Assembly: GCA_032622095.1 (NCBI GenBank)
Contig: CP136063.1
Coordinates: forward strand, 210,412,355-210,476,354
DNA from: Siphonodentalium dalli
Taxonomy: Eukaryota; Mollusca; Scaphopoda; Gadilida; Siphonodentaliidae
Direction of reading: 5' to 3'
DNA: 64,000 nucleotides
The translations under genes were made by a program, and so were the position numbers. The notes beneath the pieces are model-generated. The model did not search any database and had not been told where the DNA came from. It worked only from the letters and a program-made list of their open reading frames with translations. This document shows, one piece after another, positions 38,796-52,000 of the stretch; positions within the stretch are counted from its first letter, which is position 1, and the number at the start of each line of letters is the position of its first letter.

Positions 38796-41700
38796 GTCAA
38801 ATCGAAAGACAGAGTTGTCCATCCTTGCCCACATACAACAGTCGATGTTTGTAAACCAAGATCACGACACTGTGCATGCATTGCCAAGGGGGCATTAACT
38901 TTGACTCATCCGCCCATTGTTCACTTTGGGAAGAAACAAAAAGTGCAGGTCAGAATATATATCGTGTATTTGGGAAGGGACTCAAAACAAACCCCGATCA
39001 TGTGTCACCCAAATTTTTTCTTTTAGTCGTTTGGGCTAGAATTTTTGCTCATTTTGATCGCACGGGTACACGCATTTGAAAGATGTCGACAAAACTGCGA
39101 AAATAAAAGTTCCGGGTCCAACTATATTGGACAGGCTACTAACCGCTGACTATTCACGGGCGCGATCCCACTACTGCTTGACACGGGGACTTTTGCCTGC
39201 TGCGTTTCCGCCCTGGGCCGGTACGTCCCTCCTTAGACAACCTGACCACACGAGGCTCCCCAAGTGTGACCATATTGATGCCAAGCTTAGTGCGGACGCC
39301 CGATCGACATAGACCACCGGCTAGCAGTGACCCCATCCTCAAGCCGTCCTCCGAACCAGGCCTCCAAGTAGTTAGATTACAGGAGCACACCACAACTCCC
39401 AGCCGACAACTCTCCTTCCCAACTGCACATTTGTATGCATTCACCTATAAGTGACATGTCCGAATCAACAACTGCACTTTGGTTGACCCATTTGTACAAT
39501 CCATATGTTACAACCATACAGCCACGTGTCAAATCGAAAGACAGAGTTGTCCATCCTTGCCCACATACAACAGTCGATGTTTGTAAACCAAGATCACGAC
39601 ACTGTGCATGCATTGCCAAGGGGGCATTAACTTTGACTCATCCGCCCATTGTTCACTTTGGGAAGAAACAAAAAGTGCAGGTCAGAATATATATCGTGTA
39701 TTTGGGAAGGGACTCAAAACAAACCCCGATCATGTGTCACCCAAATTTTTTCTTTTAGTCGTTTGGGCTAGAATTTTTGCTCATTTTGATCGCACGGGTA
39801 CACGCATTTGAAAGATGTCGACAAAACTGCGAAAATAAAAGTTCCGGGTCCAACTATATTGGACAGGCTACTAACCGCTGACTATTCACGGGCGCGATCC
39901 CACTACTGCTTGACACGGGGACTTTTGCCTGCTGCGTTTCCGCCCTGGGCCGGTACGTCCCTCCTTAGACAACCTGACCACACGAGGCTCCCCAAGTGTG
40001 ACCATATTGATGCCAAGCTTAGTGCGGACGCCCGATCGACATAGACCACCGGCTAGCAGTGACCCCATCCTCAAGCCGTCCTCCGAACCAGGCCTCCAAG
40101 TAGTTAGATTACAGGAGCACACCACAACTCCCAGCCGACAACTCTCCTTCCCAACTGCACATTTGTATGCATTCACCTATAAGTGACATGTCCGAATCAA
40201 CAACTGCACTTTGGTTGACCCATTTGTACAATCCATATGTTACAACCATACAGCCACGTGTCAAATCGAAAGACAGAGTTGTCCATCCTTGCCCACATAC
40301 AACAGTCGATGTTTGTAAACCAAGATCACGACACTGTGCATGCATTGCCAAGGGGGCATTAACTTTGACTCATCCGCCCATTGTTCACTTTGGGAAGAAA
40401 CAAAAAGTGCAGGTCAGAATATATATCGTGTATTTGGGAAGGGACTCAAAACAAACCCCGATCATGTGTCACCCAAATTTTTTCTTTTAGTCGTTTGGGC
40501 TAGAATTTTTGCTCATTTTGATCGCACGGGTACACGCATTTGAAAGATGTCGACAAAACTGCGAAAATAAAAGTTCCGGGTCCAACTATATTGGACAGGC
40601 TACTAACCGCTGACTATTCACGGGCGCGATCCCACTACTGCTTGACACGGGGACTTTTGCCTGCTGCGTTTCCGCCCTGGGCCGGTACGTCCCTCCTTAG
40701 ACAACCTGACCACACGAGGCTCCCCAAGTGTGACCATATTGATGCCAAGCTTAGTGCGGACGCCCGATCGACATAGACCACCGGCTAGCAGTGACCCCAT
40801 CCTCAAGCCGTCCTCCGAACCAGGCCTCCAAGTAGTTAGATTACAGGAGCACACCACAACTCCCAGCCGACAACTCTCCTTCCCAACTGCACATTTGTAT
40901 GCATTCACCTATAAGTGACATGTCCGAATCAACAACTGCACTTTGGTTGACCCATTTGTACAATCCATATGTTACAACCATACAGCCACGTGTCAAATCG
41001 AAAGACAGAGTTGTCCATCCTTGCCCACATACAACAGTCGATGTTTGTAAACCAAGATCACGACACTGTGCATGCATTGCCAAGGGGGCATTAACTTTGA
41101 CTCATCCGCCCATTGTTCACTTTGGGAAGAAACAAAAAGTGCAGGTCAGAATATATATCGTGTATTTGGGAAGGGACTCAAAACAAACCCCGATCATGTG
41201 TCACCCAAATTTTTTCTTTTAGTCGTTTGGGCTAGAATTTTTGCTCATTTTGATCGCACGGGTACACGCATTTGAAAGATGTCGACAAAACTGCGAAAAT
41301 AAAAGTTCCGGGTCCAACTATATTGGACAGGCTACTAACCGCTGACTATTCACGGGCGCGATCCCACTACTGCTTGACACGGGGACTTTTGCCTGCTGCG
41401 TTTCCGCCCTGGGCCGGTACGTCCCTCCTTAGACAACCTGACCACACGAGGCTCCCCAAGTGTGACCATATTGATGCCAAGCTTAGTGCGGACGCCCGAT
41501 CGACATAGACCACCGGCTAGCAGTGACCCCATCCTCAAGCCGTCCTCCGAACCAGGCCTCCAAGTAGTTAGATTACAGGAGCACACCACAACTCCCAGCC
41601 GACAACTCTCCTTCCCAACTGCACATTTGTATGCATTCACCTATAAGTGACATGTCCGAATCAACAACTGCACTTTGGTTGACCCATTTGTACAATCCAT

Positions 41701-42455
41701 ATGTTACAACCATACAGCCACGTGTCAAATCGAAAGACAGAGTTGTCCATCCTTGCCCACATACAACAGTCGATGTTTGTAAACCAAGATCACGACACTG
41801 TGCATGCATTGCCAAGGGGGCATTAACTTTGACTCATCCGCCCATTGTTCACTTTGGGAAGAAACAAAAAGTGCAGGTCAGAATATATATCGTGTATTTG
41901 GGAAGGGACTCAAAACAAACCCCGATCATGTGTCACCCAAATTTTTTCTTTTAGTCGTTTGGGCTAGAATTTTTGCTCATTTTGATCGCACGGGTACACG
42001 CATTTGAAAGATGTCGACAAAACTGCGAAAATAAAAGTTCCGGGTCCAACTATATTGGACAGGCTACTAACCGCTGACTATTCACGGGCGCGATCCCACT
42101 ACTGCTTGACACGGGGACTTTTGCCTGCTGCGTTTCCGCCCTGGGCCGGTACGTCCCTCCTTAGACAACCTGACCACACGAGGCTCCCCAAGTGTGACCA
42201 TATTGATGCCAAGCTTAGTGCGGACGCCCGATCGACATAGACCACCGGCTAGCAGTGACCCCATCCTCAAGCCGTCCTCCGAACCAGGCCTCCAAGTAGT
42301 TAGATTACAGGAGCACACCACAACTCCCAGCCGACAACTCTCCTTCCCAACTGCACATTTGTATGCATTCACCTATAAGTGACATGTCCGAATCAACAAC
42401 TGCACTTTGGTTGACCCATTTGTACAATCCATATGTTACAACCATACAGCCACGT
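38796..42455 (+). repeat. Copies 54-58, consensus block
   Basis: Five consecutive copies with no difference seen. Confidence 0.88.
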
Positions 42456-43187
42456 GTCAAATCGAAAGACAGAGTTGTCCATCCTTGCCCACATACAACA
42501 GTCGATGTTTGTAAACCAAGATCACGACACTGTGCATGCATTGCCAAGGGGGCATTAACTTTGACTCATCCGCCCATTGTTCACTTTGGGAAGAAACAAA
42601 AAGTGAAGGTCAGAATATATATCGTGTATTTGGGAAGGGACTCAAAACAAACCCCGATCATGTGTCACCCAAATTTTTTCTTTTAGTCGTTTGGGCTAGA
42701 ATTTTTGCTCATTTTGATCGCACGGGTACACGCATTTGAAAGATGTCGACAAAACTGCGAAAATAAAAGTTCCGGGTCCAACTATATTGGACAGGCTACT
42801 AACCGCTGACTATTCACGGGCGCGATCCCACTACTGCTTGACACGGGGACTTTTGCCTGCTGCGTTTCCGCCCTGGGCCGGTACGTCCCTCCTTAGACAA
42901 CCTGACCACACGAGGCTCCCCAAGTGTGACCATATTGATGCCAAGCTTAGTGCGGACGCCCGATCGACATAGACCACCGGCTAGCAGTGACCCCATCCTC
43001 AAGCCGTCCTCCGAACCAGGCCTCCAAGTAGTTAGATTACAGGAGCACACCACAACTCCCAGCCGACAACTCTCCTTCCCAACTGCACATTTGTATGCAT
43101 TCACCTATAAGTGACATGTCCGAATCAACAACTGCACTTTGGTTGACCCATTTGTACAATCCATATGTTACAACCATACAGCCACGT
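42456..43187 (+). repeat. Copy 59, private variant C151A
   Basis: One difference from consensus: A for C at 42606 (monomer 151). Confidence 0.93.
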
Positions 43188-43920
43188 GTCAAATCGAAAG
43201 ACAGAGTTGTCCATCCTTGCCCACATACAACAGTCGATGTTTGTAAACCAAGATCACGACACTGTGCATGCATTGCCAAGGGGGCATTAACTTTGACTCA
43301 TCCGCCCATTGTTCACTTTGGGAAGAAACAAAAAGTGCAGGTCAGAATATATATCGTGTATTTGGGAAGGGACTCAAAACAAACCCCGATCATGTGTCAC
43401 CCAAATTTTTTCTTTTAGTCGTTTGGGCTAGAATTTTTGCTCATTTTGATCGCACGGGTACACGCATTTGAAAGATGTCGACAAAACTGCGAAAATAAAA
43501 GTTCCGGGTCCAACTATATTGGACAGGCTACTAACCGCTGACTATTCACAGGCGCGATCCCACTACTGCTTGACACGGGGACTTTTGCCTGCTGCGTTTC
43601 CGCCCTGGGCCGGTACGTCCCTCCTTAGACAACCTGACCACACGAGGCTCCCCAAGTGTGACCATATTGATGCCAAGCTTAGTGCGGACGCCCGATCGAC
43701 ATAGACCACCGGCTAGCAGTGACCCCCATCCTCAAGCCGTCCTCCGAACCAGGCCTCCAAGTAGTTAGATTACAGGAGCACACCACAACTCCCAGCCGAC
43801 AACTCTCCTTCCCAACTGCACATTTGTATGCATTCACCTATAAGTGACATGTCCGAATCAACAACTGCACTTTGGTTGACCCATTTGTACAATCCATATG
43901 TTACAACCATACAGCCACGT
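43188..43920 (+). repeat. Copy 60, 733 bp, G363A and an extra C
   Basis: A for G at 43550 (monomer 363, the CpG also hit by G363T), and five instead of four C at 43723-43727 (monomer 536-539). The insertion restores the register lost in copy 29 and breaks the minus-strand 96-codon open frame. A one-base change in a C run could also be a sequencing error. Confidence 0.93.
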
Positions 43921-46116
43921 GTCAAATCGAAAGACAGAGTTGTCCATCCTTGCCCACATACAACAGTCGATGTTTGTAAACCAAGATCACGACACTGTGC
44001 ATGCATTGCCAAGGGGGCATTAACTTTGACTCATCCGCCCATTGTTCACTTTGGGAAGAAACAAAAAGTGCAGGTCAGAATATATATCGTGTATTTGGGA
44101 AGGGACTCAAAACAAACCCCGATCATGTGTCACCCAAATTTTTTCTTTTAGTCGTTTGGGCTAGAATTTTTGCTCATTTTGATCGCACGGGTACACGCAT
44201 TTGAAAGATGTCGACAAAACTGCGAAAATAAAAGTTCCGGGTCCAACTATATTGGACAGGCTACTAACCGCTGACTATTCACGGGCGCGATCCCACTACT
44301 GCTTGACACGGGGACTTTTGCCTGCTGCGTTTCCGCCCTGGGCCGGTACGTCCCTCCTTAGACAACCTGACCACACGAGGCTCCCCAAGTGTGACCATAT
44401 TGATGCCAAGCTTAGTGCGGACGCCCGATCGACATAGACCACCGGCTAGCAGTGACCCCATCCTCAAGCCGTCCTCCGAACCAGGCCTCCAAGTAGTTAG
44501 ATTACAGGAGCACACCACAACTCCCAGCCGACAACTCTCCTTCCCAACTGCACATTTGTATGCATTCACCTATAAGTGACATGTCCGAATCAACAACTGC
44601 ACTTTGGTTGACCCATTTGTACAATCCATATGTTACAACCATACAGCCACGTGTCAAATCGAAAGACAGAGTTGTCCATCCTTGCCCACATACAACAGTC
44701 GATGTTTGTAAACCAAGATCACGACACTGTGCATGCATTGCCAAGGGGGCATTAACTTTGACTCATCCGCCCATTGTTCACTTTGGGAAGAAACAAAAAG
44801 TGCAGGTCAGAATATATATCGTGTATTTGGGAAGGGACTCAAAACAAACCCCGATCATGTGTCACCCAAATTTTTTCTTTTAGTCGTTTGGGCTAGAATT
44901 TTTGCTCATTTTGATCGCACGGGTACACGCATTTGAAAGATGTCGACAAAACTGCGAAAATAAAAGTTCCGGGTCCAACTATATTGGACAGGCTACTAAC
45001 CGCTGACTATTCACGGGCGCGATCCCACTACTGCTTGACACGGGGACTTTTGCCTGCTGCGTTTCCGCCCTGGGCCGGTACGTCCCTCCTTAGACAACCT
45101 GACCACACGAGGCTCCCCAAGTGTGACCATATTGATGCCAAGCTTAGTGCGGACGCCCGATCGACATAGACCACCGGCTAGCAGTGACCCCATCCTCAAG
45201 CCGTCCTCCGAACCAGGCCTCCAAGTAGTTAGATTACAGGAGCACACCACAACTCCCAGCCGACAACTCTCCTTCCCAACTGCACATTTGTATGCATTCA
45301 CCTATAAGTGACATGTCCGAATCAACAACTGCACTTTGGTTGACCCATTTGTACAATCCATATGTTACAACCATACAGCCACGTGTCAAATCGAAAGACA
45401 GAGTTGTCCATCCTTGCCCACATACAACAGTCGATGTTTGTAAACCAAGATCACGACACTGTGCATGCATTGCCAAGGGGGCATTAACTTTGACTCATCC
45501 GCCCATTGTTCACTTTGGGAAGAAACAAAAAGTGCAGGTCAGAATATATATCGTGTATTTGGGAAGGGACTCAAAACAAACCCCGATCATGTGTCACCCA
45601 AATTTTTTCTTTTAGTCGTTTGGGCTAGAATTTTTGCTCATTTTGATCGCACGGGTACACGCATTTGAAAGATGTCGACAAAACTGCGAAAATAAAAGTT
45701 CCGGGTCCAACTATATTGGACAGGCTACTAACCGCTGACTATTCACGGGCGCGATCCCACTACTGCTTGACACGGGGACTTTTGCCTGCTGCGTTTCCGC
45801 CCTGGGCCGGTACGTCCCTCCTTAGACAACCTGACCACACGAGGCTCCCCAAGTGTGACCATATTGATGCCAAGCTTAGTGCGGACGCCCGATCGACATA
45901 GACCACCGGCTAGCAGTGACCCCATCCTCAAGCCGTCCTCCGAACCAGGCCTCCAAGTAGTTAGATTACAGGAGCACACCACAACTCCCAGCCGACAACT
46001 CTCCTTCCCAACTGCACATTTGTATGCATTCACCTATAAGTGACATGTCCGAATCAACAACTGCACTTTGGTTGACCCATTTGTACAATCCATATGTTAC
46101 AACCATACAGCCACGT
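43921..46116 (+). repeat. Copies 61-63, consensus block
   Basis: Three consecutive copies with no difference seen. They begin in the same register as copy 1. Confidence 0.88.
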
Positions 46117-46848
46117 GTCAAATCGAAAGACAGAGTTGTCCATCCTTGCCCACATACAACAGTCGATGTTTGTAAACCAAGATCACGACACTGTGCATGC
46201 ATTGCCAAGGGGGCATTAACTTTGACTCATCCGCCCATTGTTCACTTTGGGAAGAAACAAAAAGTGCAGGTCAGAATATATATCGTGTATTTGGGAAGGG
46301 ACTCAAAACAAACCCCGATCATGTGTCACCCAAATTTTTTCTTTTAGTCGTTTGGGCTAGAATTTTTGCTCATTTTGATCGCACGGGTACACGCATTTGA
46401 AAGATGTCGACAAAACTGCGAAAATAAAAGTTCCGGGTCCAACTATATTGGACAGGCTACTAACCGCTGACTATTCACGGGCGCGATCCCACTACTGCTT
46501 GACACGGGGACTTTTGCCTGCTGCGTTTCCGCCCTGGGCCGGTACGTCCCTCCTTAGACAACCTGACCACACGAGGCTCCCCAAGTGTGACCATATTGAT
46601 GCCAAGCTTAGTGCGGACGCCCGATCGACATAGACCACCGGCTAGCAGTGACCCCATCCTCAAGCCGTCCTCCAAACCAGGCCTCCAAGTAGTTAGATTA
46701 CAGGAGCACACCACAACTCCCAGCCGACAACTCTCCTTCCCAACTGCACATTTGTATGCATTCACCTATAAGTGACATGTCCGAATCAACAACTGCACTT
46801 TGGTTGACCCATTTGTACAATCCATATGTTACAACCATACAGCCACGT
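46117..46848 (+). repeat. Copy 64, private variant G558A
   Basis: A for G at 46674 (monomer 558), at a CpG. It is the left end of the densest variant cluster. Confidence 0.93.
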
Positions 46849-47580
46849 GTCAAATCGAAAGACAGAGTTGTCCATCCTTGCCCACATACAACAGTCGATG
46901 TTTGTAAACCAAGATCACGAAACTGTGCATGCATTGCCAAGGGGGCATTAACTTTGACTCATCCGCCCATTGTTCACTTTGGGAAGAAACAAAAAGTGCA
47001 GGTCAGAATATATATCGTGTATTTGGGAAGGGACTCAAAACAAACCCCGATCATGTGTCACCCAAATTTTTTCTTTTAGTCGTTTGGGCTAGAATTTTTG
47101 CTCATTTTGATCGCACGGGTACACGCATTTGAAAGATGTCGACAAAACTGCGAAAATAAAAGTTCCGGGTCCAACTATATTGGACAGGCTACTAACCGCT
47201 GACTATTCACGGGCGCGATCCCACTACTGCTTGACACGGGGACTTTTGCCTGCTGCGTTTCCGCCCTGGGCCGGTACGTCCCTCCTTAGACAACCTGGCC
47301 ACACGAGGCTCCCCAAGTGTGACCATATTGATGCCAAGCTTAGTGCGGACGCCCGATCGACATAGACCACCGGCTAGCAGTGACCCCATCCTCAAGCCGT
47401 CCTCCGAACCAGGCCTCCAAGTAGTTAGATTACAGGAGCACACCACAACTCCCAGCCGACAACTCTCCTTCCCAACTGCACATTTGTATGCATTCACCTA
47501 TTAGTGACATGTCCGAATCAACAACTGCACTTTGGTTGACCCATTTGTACAATCCATATGTTACAACCATACAGCCACGT
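46849..47580 (+). repeat. Copy 65, three private variants
   Basis: A for C at 46921 (monomer 73), G for A at 47298 (monomer 450) and T for A at 47502 (monomer 654). This is the most divergent copy in the window, and none of its changes is shared with another copy. Confidence 0.93.
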
Positions 47581-48312
47581 GTCAAATCGAAAGACAGAGT
47601 TGTCCATCCTTGCCCACATACAACAGTCGATGTTTGTAAACCAAGATCACGACACTGTGCATGCATTGCCAAGGGGGCATTAACTTTGACTCATCCGCCC
47701 ATTGTTCACTTTGGGAAGAAACAAAAAGTGCAGGTCAGAATATATATCGTGTATTTGGGAAGGGACTCAAAACAAACCCCGATCATGTGTCACCCAAATT
47801 TTTTCTTTTAGTCGTTTGGGCTAGAATTTTTGCTCATTTTGATCGCACGGGTACACGCATTTGAAAGATGTCGACAAAACTGCGAAAATAAAAGTTCCGG
47901 GTCCAACTATATTGGACAGGCTACTAACCGCTGACTATTCACGGGCGCGATCCCACTACTGCTTGACACGGGGACTTTTGCCTGCTGCGTTTCCGCCCTG
48001 GGCCGGTACGTCCCTCCTTAGACAACCTGACCACACGAGGCTCCCCAAGTGTGACCATATTGATGCCAAGCTTAGTGCGGACGCCCGATCGACATAGACC
48101 ACCGGCTAGCAGTGACCCCATCCTCAAGCCGTCCTCCGAACCAGGCCTCCAAGTAGTTAGATTACAGGAGCACACCACAACTCCCAGCCGACAACTCTCC
48201 TTCCCAACTGCACATTTGTATGCATTCACCTATAAGTGACATGTCCGAATCAACAACTGCACTTTGGTTGACCCATTTGTACAATCCATATGTTACAACC
48301 ATACAGCCACGT

Positions 48313-49044
48313 GTCAAATCGAAAGACAGAGTTGTCCATCCTTGCCCACATACAACAGTCGATGTTTGTAAACCAAGATCACGACACTGTGCATGCATTG
48401 CCAAGGGGGCATTAACTTTGACTCATCCGCCCATTGTTCACTTTGGGAAGAAACAAAAAGTGCAGGTCAGAATATATATCGTGTATTTGGGAAGGGACTC
48501 AAAACAAACCCCGATCATGTGTCACCCAAATTTTTTCTTTTAGTCGTTTGGGCTAGAATTTTTGCTCATTTTGATCGCACGGGTACACGCATTTGAAAGA
48601 TGTCGACAAAACTGCGAAAATAAAAGTTCCGGGTGCAACTATATTGGACAGGCTACTAACCGCTGACTATTCACGGGCGCGATCCCACTACTGCTTGACA
48701 CGGGGACTTTTGCCTGCTGCGTTTCCGCCCTGGGCCGGTACGTCCCTCCTTAGACAACCTGACCACACGAGGCTCCCCAAGTGTGACCATATTGATGCCA
48801 AGCTTAGTGCGGACGCCCGATCGACATAGACCACCGGCTAGCAGTGACCCCATCCTCAAGCCGTCCTCCGAACCAGGCCTCCAAGTAGTTAGATTACAGG
48901 AGCACACCACAACTCCCAGCCGACAACTCTCCTTCCCAACTGCACATTTGTATGCATTCACCTATAAGTGACATGTCCGAATCAACAACTGCACTTTGGT
49001 TGACCCATTTGTACAATCCATATGTTACAACCATACAGCCACGT
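48313..49044 (+). repeat. Copy 67, private variant C323G
   Basis: G for C at 48635 (monomer 323). It breaks a base pair in the otherwise invariant hairpin stem at monomer 321-337. It is the only C-to-G change seen. Confidence 0.93.
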
Positions 49045-52000
49045 GTCAAATCGAAAGACAGAGTTGTCCATCCTTGCCCACATACAACAGTCGATGTTTG
49101 TAAACCAAGATCACGACACTGTGCATGCATTGCCAAGGGGGCATTAACTTTGACTCATCCGCCCATTGTTCACTTTGGGAAGAAACAAAAAGTGCAGGTC
49201 AGAATATATATCGTGTATTTGGGAAGGGACTCAAAACAAACCCCGATCATGTGTCACCCAAATTTTTTCTTTTAGTCGTTTGGGCTAGAATTTTTGCTCA
49301 TTTTGATCGCACGGGTACACGCATTTGAAAGATGTCGACAAAACTGCGAAAATAAAAGTTCCGGGTCCAACTATATTGGACAGGCTACTAACCGCTGACT
49401 ATTCACGGGCGCGATCCCACTACTGCTTGACACGGGGACTTTTGCCTGCTGCGTTTCCGCCCTGGGCCGGTACGTCCCTCCTTAGACAACCTGACCACAC
49501 GAGGCTCCCCAAGTGTGACCATATTGATGCCAAGCTTAGTGCGGACGCCCGATCGACATAGACCACCGGCTAGCAGTGACCCCATCCTCAAGCCGTCCTC
49601 CGAACCAGGCCTCCAAGTAGTTAGATTACAGGAGCACACCACAACTCCCAGCCGACAACTCTCCTTCCCAACTGCACATTTGTATGCATTCACCTATAAG
49701 TGACATGTCCGAATCAACAACTGCACTTTGGTTGACCCATTTGTACAATCCATATGTTACAACCATACAGCCACGTGTCAAATCGAAAGACAGAGTTGTC
49801 CATCCTTGCCCACATACAACAGTCGATGTTTGTAAACCAAGATCACGACACTGTGCATGCATTGCCAAGGGGGCATTAACTTTGACTCATCCGCCCATTG
49901 TTCACTTTGGGAAGAAACAAAAAGTGCAGGTCAGAATATATATCGTGTATTTGGGAAGGGACTCAAAACAAACCCCGATCATGTGTCACCCAAATTTTTT
50001 CTTTTAGTCGTTTGGGCTAGAATTTTTGCTCATTTTGATCGCACGGGTACACGCATTTGAAAGATGTCGACAAAACTGCGAAAATAAAAGTTCCGGGTCC
50101 AACTATATTGGACAGGCTACTAACCGCTGACTATTCACGGGCGCGATCCCACTACTGCTTGACACGGGGACTTTTGCCTGCTGCGTTTCCGCCCTGGGCC
50201 GGTACGTCCCTCCTTAGACAACCTGACCACACGAGGCTCCCCAAGTGTGACCATATTGATGCCAAGCTTAGTGCGGACGCCCGATCGACATAGACCACCG
50301 GCTAGCAGTGACCCCATCCTCAAGCCGTCCTCCGAACCAGGCCTCCAAGTAGTTAGATTACAGGAGCACACCACAACTCCCAGCCGACAACTCTCCTTCC
50401 CAACTGCACATTTGTATGCATTCACCTATAAGTGACATGTCCGAATCAACAACTGCACTTTGGTTGACCCATTTGTACAATCCATATGTTACAACCATAC
50501 AGCCACGTGTCAAATCGAAAGACAGAGTTGTCCATCCTTGCCCACATACAACAGTCGATGTTTGTAAACCAAGATCACGACACTGTGCATGCATTGCCAA
50601 GGGGGCATTAACTTTGACTCATCCGCCCATTGTTCACTTTGGGAAGAAACAAAAAGTGCAGGTCAGAATATATATCGTGTATTTGGGAAGGGACTCAAAA
50701 CAAACCCCGATCATGTGTCACCCAAATTTTTTCTTTTAGTCGTTTGGGCTAGAATTTTTGCTCATTTTGATCGCACGGGTACACGCATTTGAAAGATGTC
50801 GACAAAACTGCGAAAATAAAAGTTCCGGGTCCAACTATATTGGACAGGCTACTAACCGCTGACTATTCACGGGCGCGATCCCACTACTGCTTGACACGGG
50901 GACTTTTGCCTGCTGCGTTTCCGCCCTGGGCCGGTACGTCCCTCCTTAGACAACCTGACCACACGAGGCTCCCCAAGTGTGACCATATTGATGCCAAGCT
51001 TAGTGCGGACGCCCGATCGACATAGACCACCGGCTAGCAGTGACCCCATCCTCAAGCCGTCCTCCGAACCAGGCCTCCAAGTAGTTAGATTACAGGAGCA
51101 CACCACAACTCCCAGCCGACAACTCTCCTTCCCAACTGCACATTTGTATGCATTCACCTATAAGTGACATGTCCGAATCAACAACTGCACTTTGGTTGAC
51201 CCATTTGTACAATCCATATGTTACAACCATACAGCCACGTGTCAAATCGAAAGACAGAGTTGTCCATCCTTGCCCACATACAACAGTCGATGTTTGTAAA
51301 CCAAGATCACGACACTGTGCATGCATTGCCAAGGGGGCATTAACTTTGACTCATCCGCCCATTGTTCACTTTGGGAAGAAACAAAAAGTGCAGGTCAGAA
51401 TATATATCGTGTATTTGGGAAGGGACTCAAAACAAACCCCGATCATGTGTCACCCAAATTTTTTCTTTTAGTCGTTTGGGCTAGAATTTTTGCTCATTTT
51501 GATCGCACGGGTACACGCATTTGAAAGATGTCGACAAAACTGCGAAAATAAAAGTTCCGGGTCCAACTATATTGGACAGGCTACTAACCGCTGACTATTC
51601 ACGGGCGCGATCCCACTACTGCTTGACACGGGGACTTTTGCCTGCTGCGTTTCCGCCCTGGGCCGGTACGTCCCTCCTTAGACAACCTGACCACACGAGG
51701 CTCCCCAAGTGTGACCATATTGATGCCAAGCTTAGTGCGGACGCCCGATCGACATAGACCACCGGCTAGCAGTGACCCCATCCTCAAGCCGTCCTCCGAA
51801 CCAGGCCTCCAAGTAGTTAGATTACAGGAGCACACCACAACTCCCAGCCGACAACTCTCCTTCCCAACTGCACATTTGTATGCATTCACCTATAAGTGAC
51901 ATGTCCGAATCAACAACTGCACTTTGGTTGACCCATTTGTACAATCCATATGTTACAACCATACAGCCACGTGTCAAATCGAAAGACAGAGTTGTCCATC

